NCBI RefSeq assembly: GCF_000196175.1
Contig: NC_005363.1
Location: 806,001 to 870,000, forward strand
Reading direction: 5' to 3'
Length of the DNA stretch: 64,000 bases
Origin: Bdellovibrio bacteriovorus HD100
GTDB taxonomy: Bacteria; Bdellovibrionota; Bdellovibrionia; Bdellovibrionales; Bdellovibrionaceae
This document shows positions 1 to 7,405 of the stretch, piece after piece. The stretch's first letter is position 1; every line of letters begins with the position of its first letter. The notes beneath the pieces are model-generated. The model was not told where the DNA came from and searched no databases. It was given only the letters and a program-made list of their open reading frames with translations. The position numbers and the translations under genes are program-made.

Positions 1-1101
1 CCGATGATCTGCCGTCCAAGTTATGTTCTGGGCGGCCGCCGCATGGAAGTGATCGAAAACACTGAGGAGCTTCTGTCTTACTTCCAGCGCCACAAAGACT
101 ACATCTCTCCTGAAAAGCCGTGCCTGATGGATCAGTTCCTTGCCGGTGCTTTGGAAGTCGACGTCGATCTGGTGCGCGGGGAGGACTGGGTTGTGGTCGG
201 CGGAATTGTCGAGCATATCGAGGCCGCCGGGGTTCACTCGGGGGATTCCATGGGGGTGTTGCCTCCGCACCGTTTGAAACCGGAAACTTGCGAGCGCATC
301 GAAGACCTCAGTAAACAACTGGCCAACCGTATCGGTGTGATCGGCCACTTGAATCTGCAATTGGCCGTGAAGAACGATGTGGTGTACATGCTTGAAGCCA
401 ATCCGCGCAGTTCCCGCTCGGTGCCGTTCGTTGCCAAGGCTACGGGCATTCCGCTGATTGATCTGGGTGTGGCGGCGATGCTGGGTAAAAAGAAGAAAGA
501 CCTGAAGCTTGAAAACCTCAACTGGAGAAAAACCGAATCCGTGTCCGTAAAGGGTGTGGTATTCCCATTCAAGAAATTCCCGGAATCTGACTCCATTCTG
601 GGGCCGGAAATGAAATCCACCGGTGAAAGCATGGGCCGCGGAAAGAACTATTCCGAAGCTCTGGCGAAGGCCTTCCTTTCAAGTAACATAAGACTTCCAA
701 AAATCGGTCAGGTGTTCTTCTCTTTGCGTGATAAAGACAAAGAAGTCATGCTTCCTTTGGCGCGTGAACTTCAGCGCATGGGTTACGGGGTGTCGGCGAC
801 AACCGGAACAGCGAATTTCTTCAACGAAAAAGGTGTGAACTGCCTTTCGCTTAGAAAAGTCGATGAAGGCCGCCCTCACTGTGTGGACAAGATCCGGTCG
901 GGCGATGTGGCCTTTGTGATCAACACCACCTCGGGCCGCCGTGCGATCGAGGCCAGCTTCGACATTCGTCGAGCTTGTACTGACTATAATATTCCATGCC
1001 TCACCGAAAGTGACGCTGCTGAAGCCTTCATTCTTGCTTTGAAAAACGAAAGAAATGAGTCATCATCAGTCGAGGCCCTGGGGGCCATGGAGGAATTTTG
1101 A
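1..1101 (+). CDS. carB: Carbamoyl-phosphate synthase large subunit, C-terminal part (5' truncated by window)
   Basis: This is the last third or so of CarB, which makes carbamoyl phosphate from bicarbonate, ammonia and two ATP for pyrimidine and arginine synthesis in the cytoplasm. The reading frame is open from base 1, so the start lies upstream of the window. The visible part begins in the second ATP-grasp domain (RPSYVLGGR, then EANPRSSRSVPFVAKATG, both typical of CarB). It ends in the MGS-like effector-binding domain (roughly the last 140 residues, with the glycine-rich VKGVVFPF boundary and a TTSGRRAIEASFDIRR segment). E. coli CarB has about 1073 residues, so about 366 are seen here. Its stop overlaps the TTG start of the next gene by 4 bases. 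Confidence 0.97.
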   Translation, partial: PMICRPSYVLGGRRMEVIENTEELLSYFQRHKDYISPEKPCLMDQFLAGALEVDVDLVRGEDWVVVGGIVEHIEAAGVHSGDSMGVLPPHRLKPETCERIEDLSKQLANRIGVIGHLNLQLAVKNDVVYMLEANPRSSRSVPFVAKATGIPLIDLGVAAMLGKKKKDLKLENLNWRKTESVSVKGVVFPFKKFPESDSILGPEMKSTGESMGRGKNYSEALAKAFLSSNIRLPKIGQVFFSLRDKDKEVMLPLARELQRMGYGVSATTGTANFFNEKGVNCLSLRKVDEGRPHCVDKIRSGDVAFVINTTSGRRAIEASFDIRRACTDYNIPCLTESDAAEAFILALKNERNESSSVEALGAMEEF

Positions 1102-1988
1102 AACGACTTATTCTCGGACTGCTGACACTTCTTTCGATCTCCACAGCTTTTGCGGCGGAGGGCACCTCTGAAGCAGTCCCTCCCAGTATCACGATTGGCG
1201 TGATCCCTGGAGGCAATCCCGAGAATCTGCGTGAACAGGGCCTGGCTCTGGCAAAAGAGCTTCAGGCCAAACTCAACATTCCGGTCAATATCTACGTTTC
1301 CAAGAACTATGTCGGCTTGATCGAGGCCATGAAGACCAAGAAGGTGGATTTCGCCTTCTTCAGTTCTTCAACATATGTTTTTGCTGAACAGCAGGCTCAA
1401 GCCAAGGTCCTTCTAAAGAAGGTATGGCACGAGCCGTACTACTATTCCATGATCATCACGCCGCAAAGATCCGGGATCAAAAGTCTGAAAGCTTTGAAAG
1501 GCAAAAAAGTGGCCTTCGTTGATGACAAGTCCTCTTCCGGATATTTGTATCCTCAGGTGGCCCTGCGCAAAGAGGGTTTGAGTGATACGGACTTCAAAGA
1601 AGTTGTATTCACCGGCAATCACCAGGCATCCATTCAGTTCCTGGAAGCCAAGAAAGTCGATGCTGCCGCCGTCTTCAGTGACGATGAAAAAGGCACGCAA
1701 GGGGCTTGGGAAAAGTTCGGCACCGATAAAAAAGCGAAATACCGTATTTTGTGGAAAAGCGCTCCGATCCCGAATGATCCATTCTGCGTTCGTCAGGATT
1801 TCTATGATGCTTATCCCAAGACAACCCACACTTTGATGTTCGCGTTGATTGATGCTCTGGAACAGAACCGCAATAAAGACACATACTCTGAAATTTTGGG
1901 TTCTCGCGACTTGATGCCAGCCACCTCCAAACAGTATGATCCTGTCAGGGAGATGGTGAAAGCTTTGAATATCGAGCTGAAGCCATAG
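1098..1988 (+). CDS. PhnD-like periplasmic substrate-binding protein
   Basis: A 296-residue secreted protein with an N-terminal signal peptide (MKRLILGLLTLLSISTAFA) and a fold like the phosphate/phosphonate-binding PhnD family: ITIGVIPGGNPE, then KVDFAFFSSSTYVFA, then KKVAFVDDKSSSGYLYP. The TTG start at 1098 overlaps the carB stop (TTGA) and is preceded by a good AGGAGG-like site inside carB. No phosphonate-type permease follows. The next two genes are an export-type ABC pair, so an import role is not supported by context. It occupies the position of pilG in the myxobacterial pilGHI-pilD-pilMNOPQ order. Family membership is fairly clear from sequence. The ligand is unknown, and a pilus-related role is inference from position only. 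Confidence 0.85.
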   Translation: MKRLILGLLTLLSISTAFAAEGTSEAVPPSITIGVIPGGNPENLREQGLALAKELQAKLNIPVNIYVSKNYVGLIEAMKTKKVDFAFFSSSTYVFAEQQAQAKVLLKKVWHEPYYYSMIITPQRSGIKSLKALKGKKVAFVDDKSSSGYLYPQVALRKEGLSDTDFKEVVFTGNHQASIQFLEAKKVDAAAVFSDDEKGTQGAWEKFGTDKKAKYRILWKSAPIPNDPFCVRQDFYDAYPKTTHTLMFALIDALEQNRNKDTYSEILGSRDLMPATSKQYDPVREMVKALNIELKP

Positions 1989-1994
1989 TTTTTC

Positions 1995-2738
1995 ATGGCT
2001 GTATTATCAATTGAAAAGCTGAATAAGACATTTAAAGGCGGTCTTTTTGAAAAGGACCGTCATGTGTTGCGTGACGTGACCTTCTCTTTGCCCGAAGGCC
2101 AAACTTCCGGCTTTGTCGGCAGCAATGGGGCGGGTAAAACCACCACCATCAAATGTCTTTTTGATTTCATTCGCCCGGACAGTGGTCAGATCAACTTTTT
2201 TGGAGCCCCTCTGACCAGTGAAAGCAAAACCCGCATTGGGTACCTTCCAGAGCGCCCTTATCTCTATGAATTCCTGACGGGCATGGAATTCCTGCGTCTG
2301 CACTGGAATCTTTGCTATGGTTCCGCGATGAAGGACTTCCATGAAAGAGCTCACGAAGCGCTGAAAAAAGTCGACCTTTTCGAAGCCCGTGATCGCCGTC
2401 TTAGAACTTACTCCAAAGGTATGTTGCAAAGAATCGGGATTGCTCAGGCGATTTTGACCCGCCCGGATTTGTTGATTTTGGATGAACCGATGTCAGGACT
2501 TGATCCTGATGGGCGGGCCATGGTGAAAGACATCCTGCGCGAAGAACAAAAGCGCGGTGTCAGTCTGTTCTTCAGCAGCCATCTTTTGCAGGATATGGAA
2601 GAGCTTTGCACGCATCTGGTGGTGATCAATCGCGGTCAGATTCTGTACGACGGGGTATTAAGCTCCTTCATGGCTGAATTCCAAAGCCTGGAAAAAGCCT
2701 TCTCTGTTCTGAAAGGAAAGGAGGAGGGCCGTGTATAA
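1995..2738 (+). CDS. ABC transporter ATP-binding protein, PilH position
   Basis: A 247-residue cytoplasmic ATPase subunit of an ABC-2-type exporter. Walker A is GSNGAGKTT (around residue 45), the signature region is TYSKGMLQRIGIAQA (YSKGM instead of LSGGQ), and Walker B is LLILDEPMSGLDP. The overall form matches the CcmA/NatA group of export ATPases. It starts 6 bases after the binding protein and overlaps the permease gene by 8 bases, so the two are translated together. In Myxococcus the equivalent place, before pilI and pilD, is held by pilH, which is needed for type IV pilus assembly. That correspondence is inferred from gene order, not from an alignment. Confidence 0.92.
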   Translation: MAVLSIEKLNKTFKGGLFEKDRHVLRDVTFSLPEGQTSGFVGSNGAGKTTTIKCLFDFIRPDSGQINFFGAPLTSESKTRIGYLPERPYLYEFLTGMEFLRLHWNLCYGSAMKDFHERAHEALKKVDLFEARDRRLRTYSKGMLQRIGIAQAILTRPDLLILDEPMSGLDPDGRAMVKDILREEQKRGVSLFFSSHLLQDMEELCTHLVVINRGQILYDGVLSSFMAEFQSLEKAFSVLKGKEEGRV

Positions 2739-3501
2739 GGTTTTGACTTTGGCACGCACCACTTTGCGCGAAATGTTGCGTGAACGTGTTTTTATGGTGG
2801 CCGTGTTGATTGCCATCGCTTTGTTGGGTCTGAGCTTCTTGTTGGGGGCATTGTCCTTTGCTGAGCAACGCAAAATTCTGACGGACTTCGGTTTCCTGGC
2901 GATTCAGATTTCGGGTTTGGGAATTTCTCTGTTTTCCGGGGCGTACCTGTTGGCCAAGGAAATTGAAAAACAAACCTGTTTGTTGATTCTGTCCCGTCCG
3001 GTGTCCCGTGCTCAGTTTATCGTCGGAAAACTTTTGGGGGTTCTGGCGTTGAACAGTCTTTTGATGGGATCTTTGACCATTTTGCTGTGGATTCTGCTGG
3101 GTCTGTGGAAAGAACCTCAATTCCTGCTGTCGTTCCTGGAGATCGCTCTCAGTCTGTGGTGTGAAAGCGCCGTGATTCTGTGTCTGGTGATTTTCTTCAG
3201 TCTGGTGGTGCGCCCGGTGCTGGCTTTGGGCGCGGGCTTTATGGTGTTCCTGCTGGGGCATTGGTTGGGGGATCTGGCTTTCTTCGCGGAAAAAAGTCGG
3301 GAAGACCTGTTTGTGCAGGCAGTGAAAGTGCTGCACTGGTTGACCCCGAATTTCTATCGTATGAACTGGAAATCAGCGTACTTCCTTGAAAAGGGGATTC
3401 CGGCTGAAAATATTCTGTGGATGCTGGCGCACATGACGGGCTGGGCTTTGTTGGCGGTGCTGGCGACGAACTTCTTCTTCAGGAGAAAAGACATTGTTTG
3501 A
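2731..3501 (+). CDS. ABC-2 type permease, PilI position
   Basis: A 256-residue integral membrane protein with about six hydrophobic segments (for example VFMVAVLIAIALLGLSFLLG near the N-terminus and GWALLAVLATNFFF at the end). It matches the ABC-2 permease layout with a LSRPVSRAQFIVGKLLG loop, typical of this family. GTG start inside the ATPase gene, with an AAGGAGG site just ahead. It presumably forms an exporter with the preceding ATPase. The substrate is unknown. Its place directly before the prepilin peptidase gene equals that of pilI in myxobacteria. Confidence 0.88.
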   Translation: MYKVLTLARTTLREMLRERVFMVAVLIAIALLGLSFLLGALSFAEQRKILTDFGFLAIQISGLGISLFSGAYLLAKEIEKQTCLLILSRPVSRAQFIVGKLLGVLALNSLLMGSLTILLWILLGLWKEPQFLLSFLEIALSLWCESAVILCLVIFFSLVVRPVLALGAGFMVFLLGHWLGDLAFFAEKSREDLFVQAVKVLHWLTPNFYRMNWKSAYFLEKGIPAENILWMLAHMTGWALLAVLATNFFFRRKDIV

Positions 3502-4282
3502 TCTGGATACGGGCTTTTACGTCCTTTTCTTTGTTTTGGGTGCGATTTTTGGAAGTTTCGGCAATGTCGTGATCTATCGCCTGCCGCGCGAGGAAAGTGT
3601 CGTCAAGCCTCGCAGCTACTGTTACGGCTGCAAAACCCAGATCAAATGGTATGACAATATCCCTATCCTGAGCTGGTTCATTCTTCGTGGCAAATGCCGC
3701 AAGTGTCAGGCCAAGTTCTCTTTCCGCTACCCTCTGGTGGAAATCATCATGGCGGTGCTGTTTGCGCTTTCTTACCACTATGCGGGTCTGACTTGGACGC
3801 TGCTTGAATACTTGATCTTTATTTTTGGACTTGTTGTCTGCACGTTCATCGATCTGGATCACATGATCCTGCCGGACGAATTTACCCTGTCAGGGATTGT
3901 CATTGGACTTGTCGGTGCAGCCTTGAATCCCCAGCGTGAGTTCCTGGATGCGCTGTTTGGCGTGTTGATGGGCGGGGGCTTCCTTTGGGGGATGGCTTAC
4001 GTCTATTATATGTTCACCAAAAATGAAGGCATGGGTGGGGGCGATATCAAGCTTCTGGCCTGGATCGGTGCCATCGTCGGCTGGAAAGCCATTCCGTTTG
4101 TGATCATGACCTCGGCGATTGTGGGCAGTGTGATCGGTTTGATCGCTGCCAGAAAGCAGAAAGCTGGACTAAAGACGGTGATTCCGTTCGGTCCGTACCT
4201 GGCTTTGGGAGCTGTGGTTTATCTTTTTGGCGGTGAAGCCATCGCCCTTTGGTACCTCGGTTTGTTCCTTCCCGCTGTCTAA
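3494..4282 (+). CDS. pilD: Prepilin peptidase / N-methyltransferase
   Basis: A 262-residue polytopic membrane aspartyl protease that cleaves and N-methylates type IV prepilins. The N-terminal part carries the four-cysteine zinc site (CYGCK and CRKCQ) and the methylase-type GSFGNVVIYRLPR motif. The catalytic aspartates lie in FIDLDHMILPDE and GGGDIKLLAWIG, both intact. The TTG start at 3494 overlaps the upstream permease gene by 8 bases. A 170-base gap with a new promoter separates it from pilM. It would process the PilA-type pilins, which are not encoded in this window. Confidence 0.95.
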   Translation: MFDLDTGFYVLFFVLGAIFGSFGNVVIYRLPREESVVKPRSYCYGCKTQIKWYDNIPILSWFILRGKCRKCQAKFSFRYPLVEIIMAVLFALSYHYAGLTWTLLEYLIFIFGLVVCTFIDLDHMILPDEFTLSGIVIGLVGAALNPQREFLDALFGVLMGGGFLWGMAYVYYMFTKNEGMGGGDIKLLAWIGAIVGWKAIPFVIMTSAIVGSVIGLIAARKQKAGLKTVIPFGPYLALGAVVYLFGGEAIALWYLGLFLPAV

Positions 4283-4341
4283 TCTGAAGGCAAGACCTTC
4301 GCCCCGGGGCTGGACCTTTTGGTTTCAGCCTCGACCCTTGT

Positions 4342-4370
4342 TTGACATTCCCCACCCAAGCAGAAATAAT
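4342..4370 (+). promoter_or_regulatory. Predicted sigma70 promoter of pilMNOPQ with short hairpin leader
   Basis: TTGACA at 4342-4347 is followed after 17 bases by AATAAT at 4365-4370, near consensus. Transcription would start near 4377 and leave a leader of about 75 bases before pilM. The leader contains a perfect hairpin (AAAGAC, loop GTAA, GTCTTT at 4395-4410). It separates pilMNOPQ from the carB-pilD transcript. Confidence 0.6.
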
Positions 4371-4452
4371 TTTAGTATATCAGACTTGGGTCCTAAAGAC
4401 GTAAGTCTTTGAAAAGACATCTGAGTGGTACAACTGGGGAAGCAACGTAAGC

Positions 4453-5508
4453 ATGTTTTTTAAATCGAAAAAGGTCATAGGACTCGACATTGGATCGAGC
4501 TCCATCAAGCTTGCTGAAATGGACGTCAGTGGCAAGGGCGCCCAGCTTCTCTCTTTTGGTTTTGCACCAACGCCTCCCAATGCCGTGTCCGGTGGGGAGA
4601 TCGTGGATATCGCCTCTGTCGGTATCGCCATTCAACAGCTGATCAACGAAGTTAAGACCAAACGAAAAATAATAGCCACCGCCATGTGGGGAACCGCCGT
4701 GATCGTGAAAAAGATCACCATTCCCAAAATGGATCGCAAACTTATCAAGGATCAGATCCGCTTCGAGGCCGAGCAGTACATCCCGTTTGATATCAACAAT
4801 ATCAGCCTGGCCCACCATATTCTGAACTCCAGTGCATCTCCTGATGCCATGGACATTCTTCTGATTGCTGCGCAGAACGAGCTTGTGACCCAGTACACTC
4901 AAGTGATTGAGGTCAGTGGCCTGACTTGCGGCGTATTGGATGTTTCTGGCTTTGCATTGGCCAATGCGTTTGAGCTCAATTACGGAAAAATCCCGGGCGA
5001 AGTGATCGGTATCCTGAATTTTGGTGCCTCGATCACCAACTTCGTGGTTCTGCAAAATGGCGAAGTGATCTTCTGCCGTGACATCCCGGTGGGCGGAGCC
5101 AACTACACCAATGAAATCCACAAAGCGATGGGTGTGACCGTGGCGGAAGCTGAAGCCTTGAAGCTCAGCGCGATTTCCCGCCGTGAGGTTCCCGACGAAG
5201 TTCACAGCATCATCAGTGCCACCAACGAGGCGGTGACGGAAGAAATTCGCAGCAGTCTGGACTTCCTAAGCGCGACGACCAACGGTCTGGTGCTAAGCCG
5301 TTGTTTCTACACGGGTGGAAGTTCAGCGACTTCGGGGCTGGTTGAAACAGTTTCCCGTGTGACGGGTATCATGATGGAACCGTTTAATCCGTTCCTGCGT
5401 GTGAAGGCCAATCCGAAAAAGTTTTCTCCTGAATATCTTGATCAGATCAGCTCCTTTGCCGGGGTCGTGACGGGTCTTGCCCTGCGTGAACAGGGGGATG
5501 CGACATGA
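4453..5508 (+). CDS. pilM: Type IV pilus inner-membrane platform ATPase-fold protein PilM
   Basis: A 351-residue actin/FtsA-like cytoplasmic protein that binds the N-terminal tail of PilN and joins the pilus motor to the alignment complex. The nucleotide-binding phosphate-1 motif is GLDIGSSSIKLAEM near the N-terminus. A second motif, ILNFGASITNFVVLQNG, lies mid-protein, and the adenosine motif YTGGSSATSGL near residue 280. Length matches the family. The stop overlaps the pilN start by 4 bases (ATGA). First gene of the pilMNOPQ operon. Confidence 0.96.
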   Translation: MFFKSKKVIGLDIGSSSIKLAEMDVSGKGAQLLSFGFAPTPPNAVSGGEIVDIASVGIAIQQLINEVKTKRKIIATAMWGTAVIVKKITIPKMDRKLIKDQIRFEAEQYIPFDINNISLAHHILNSSASPDAMDILLIAAQNELVTQYTQVIEVSGLTCGVLDVSGFALANAFELNYGKIPGEVIGILNFGASITNFVVLQNGEVIFCRDIPVGGANYTNEIHKAMGVTVAEAEALKLSAISRREVPDEVHSIISATNEAVTEEIRSSLDFLSATTNGLVLSRCFYTGGSSATSGLVETVSRVTGIMMEPFNPFLRVKANPKKFSPEYLDQISSFAGVVTGLALREQGDAT

Positions 5509-6116
5509 TCAAGATCAATCTGGCATCACAAGCTTCTACCTCTGGCGGAGGCTCCATCGGGGCGTCACTGGGGATTTCATCAGACTCCTTTATGGGGGCC
5601 GATGAGATCCGCAAAGAGGCGTTGAAGCGTCTGGTGCTTTTGTTGATCGGACCTCTGGCATTGTACATTTATGAAAACCAGAACGTTCCGGGCAAAGTGG
5701 CCGAGCTGAACTCCAAAAACCAGATTCTGGTGGAGCTGCAGACTTACAATGCCAAAGCCGCGGATTCCGTGGCCGAGATCAAAAAGTTTAAAGAGGACGA
5801 GGCCCTGATGGAGGCTCGTATCTCGGCTTTGGAGAAAATTTCCAAAGACCGTCAGCGTGAGATCCGCGTATTGGATCTGCTGCAGACAGTGATTCCGGAA
5901 AAGGCCTGGTTGACTCGCGTGCAGGTGAATCCGACACGTGTGAACATCCAGGGGCTGGCTTTGAGTGACTTTGAGGTCTCTCAGTTCCTGGAAGCTCTGA
6001 CCAAGAGTGTGTTCCTGATGGACGTAAACCTTGTCAGTTCCAGCGAAACGGTGACCGACGGGGTCAGTTTGAAAAAGTTTGAAATCAGTTGTTTGTTGGA
6101 GAGAGCAAATGAATAA
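5505..6116 (+). CDS. pilN: Type IV pilus assembly protein PilN
   Basis: A 203-residue bitopic inner-membrane protein of the pilus alignment complex. It keeps the short N-terminal cytoplasmic PilM-binding motif (MIKINLAS, close to the family INLLP/INLA motif). A long insertion follows before the membrane segment (VLLLIGPLALYIYEN, residues 43-57). Then come a coiled coil (LNSKNQILVELQTYN and following) and the PilN periplasmic fold (WLTRVQVNPTRVNIQGLA). Overlaps pilO by 8 bases. Confidence 0.94.
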   Translation: MIKINLASQASTSGGGSIGASLGISSDSFMGADEIRKEALKRLVLLLIGPLALYIYENQNVPGKVAELNSKNQILVELQTYNAKAADSVAEIKKFKEDEALMEARISALEKISKDRQREIRVLDLLQTVIPEKAWLTRVQVNPTRVNIQGLALSDFEVSQFLEALTKSVFLMDVNLVSSSETVTDGVSLKKFEISCLLERANE

Positions 6117-6702
6117 GCTATTTGATCTGCTCGCAGTCCAGACAATTGGAAAAATTCTGGTGATCGGCCTGGGCCTGACCGCCATGTATTGGAACTTCAT
6201 GTACGATGACGGTTCCGCCGTTGACGCGCAAATCGTCACGGTGAACCAGCAGCTGCAGGAAGAAGAAAACAAAAAGAAAGACACCGATGCAACTCTGAAA
6301 CAGGTTCAGGAGATGCAGGAAAAAGTCGGTCAGCTCAGCCAGAAGTATCAGGAGATTTCCCGTCGTTTGCCGGCGGTGCTGTTCTCTATTGATATCAATA
6401 AGGCGATCGATGATTTCGCCCGTAATGCCGGCGTCAGCGTGAAGTCGAAAAAACCGGGTGAAAACATCAAAAAAGAGGTCGTGGAAGAGGTTCCTGTCGA
6501 GGTGTCCCTAGAGGGCACTTACGCGGAGCTGGCTCAGTTCACTTTCCTGGTGTCCACGGCCGAGCGTATGGCGCGCGTTCAGAATGTTGTGATTTCTGAA
6601 AGCGAACCGGGCTCCCGTAAATTGAAGTTTGAAGGTCAGGTGGTTGGTTACAAGCTGGCCCCTGAAGAGAAGAAGCCTGCTACAACGGAGAATCCGCAGT
6701 GA
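6109..6702 (+). CDS. pilO: Type IV pilus assembly protein PilO
   Basis: About 197 residues. One membrane segment near the N-terminus (ILVIGLGLTAMYWNFMY), a coiled coil with many E, K and Q (QLQEEENKKKDTDATLKQVQ and following), then the PilO ferredoxin-like periplasmic domain. The domain shows DDFARNAGVSVKSKKPGE and EVSLEGTYAELAQFTFLV. PilO pairs with PilN and contacts PilP. The ATG at 6109 is chosen over an upstream in-frame ATG at 6079 because the longer form would add a non-homologous stretch inside pilN. The stop overlaps the GTG of pilP (GTGA). Confidence 0.94.
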   Translation: MNKLFDLLAVQTIGKILVIGLGLTAMYWNFMYDDGSAVDAQIVTVNQQLQEEENKKKDTDATLKQVQEMQEKVGQLSQKYQEISRRLPAVLFSIDINKAIDDFARNAGVSVKSKKPGENIKKEVVEEVPVEVSLEGTYAELAQFTFLVSTAERMARVQNVVISESEPGSRKLKFEGQVVGYKLAPEEKKPATTENPQ

Positions 6703-7382
6703 AGTCTGTAAGATGGATTGTATCTTACATTTTAGTGGCCTCTCTGGGACTTTGGCTGGCCTTTGCGGTCAGTATGAAGTTCATGGCGCCGGCACATTCT
6801 CAGGATGCTCCGGCCAACGGCGATCTTCCCGCAGAATTTTTGAAAGAGGTTGAAAACACCCAGGTTCCACCTGCGGGCAGTCCACCTCCAGCCGGAACTC
6901 CGGCAGGAACGCCTCCAGCGGCACAAACTCCGCCGCCAGCAGATGTGCCTGCACAGATTCCCCCGCCTCCGGCCAATGAAATGCCGGTCGGGGACCAGGT
7001 GACGGCACCGGCTCCGCAGCAGATTTTGTCCAGTGATGGGTATATTTATGATCCGACCGGTAAAAGAGACCCGTTTAAGGTCTTTAAAACGATCCGCCCG
7101 AACACACCAGAATCCGCTCGTCCGAACGAGATTCTGGAGCCTCTGCAGCGTTGGGAAGTTGATCGTCTACAGGTTGTGGGTATTTTGTGGGATGTTAGAA
7201 CACCTCGTGCGATGATCAAAGATCCGGACGGGGCTGTATTTGTAGTGACTAAGAACTCCAAGATCGGCCGAAGCGAAGGATTCGTGGCGGCCATCCGTGA
7301 AGGGGAGGTTGTTGTCGTGGAAACGAAATACGACGACGGCAAAGCCTTCAAAGAGTCACGCATTATGGAGTTGAAAAAATAG
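6699..7382 (+). CDS. pilP: Type IV pilus alignment protein PilP
   Basis: A 227-residue periplasmic protein that links PilN/PilO to the secretin. An N-terminal hydrophobic segment (WIVSYILVASLGLWLAFAVS) is followed by a proline-rich linker of about 55 residues. The C-terminal PilP beta-fold shows YDPTGKRDPFKVFKT and LQVVGILWDVRTPRAMIKD, both typical. Many PilP proteins are lipoproteins, but no cysteine follows the hydrophobic segment here, so this one appears to be anchored by a membrane helix or simply secreted. GTG start overlapping the pilO stop. Confidence 0.92.
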   Translation: MKSVRWIVSYILVASLGLWLAFAVSMKFMAPAHSQDAPANGDLPAEFLKEVENTQVPPAGSPPPAGTPAGTPPAAQTPPPADVPAQIPPPPANEMPVGDQVTAPAPQQILSSDGYIYDPTGKRDPFKVFKTIRPNTPESARPNEILEPLQRWEVDRLQVVGILWDVRTPRAMIKDPDGAVFVVTKNSKIGRSEGFVAAIREGEVVVVETKYDDGKAFKESRIMELKK

Positions 7383-7405
7383 TTATCTTTTAAGAGGAGG
7401 AACTA

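Noticed and set aside
2668-3336. 222-residue minus-strand open frame rich in Gln and His
   Set aside because: Lies antisense to the ABC permease gene; composition is the reverse-strand echo of Leu-rich membrane coding, with no ribosome site.
4371-4452. Possible c-di-GMP riboswitch before pilM
   Set aside because: The conserved GEMM core bases and tetraloop-receptor pattern could not be found; only a simple hairpin is present.
4393-5205. 270-residue minus-strand open frame
   Set aside because: Antisense to pilM, which has clear actin-like motifs; the shadow has none.
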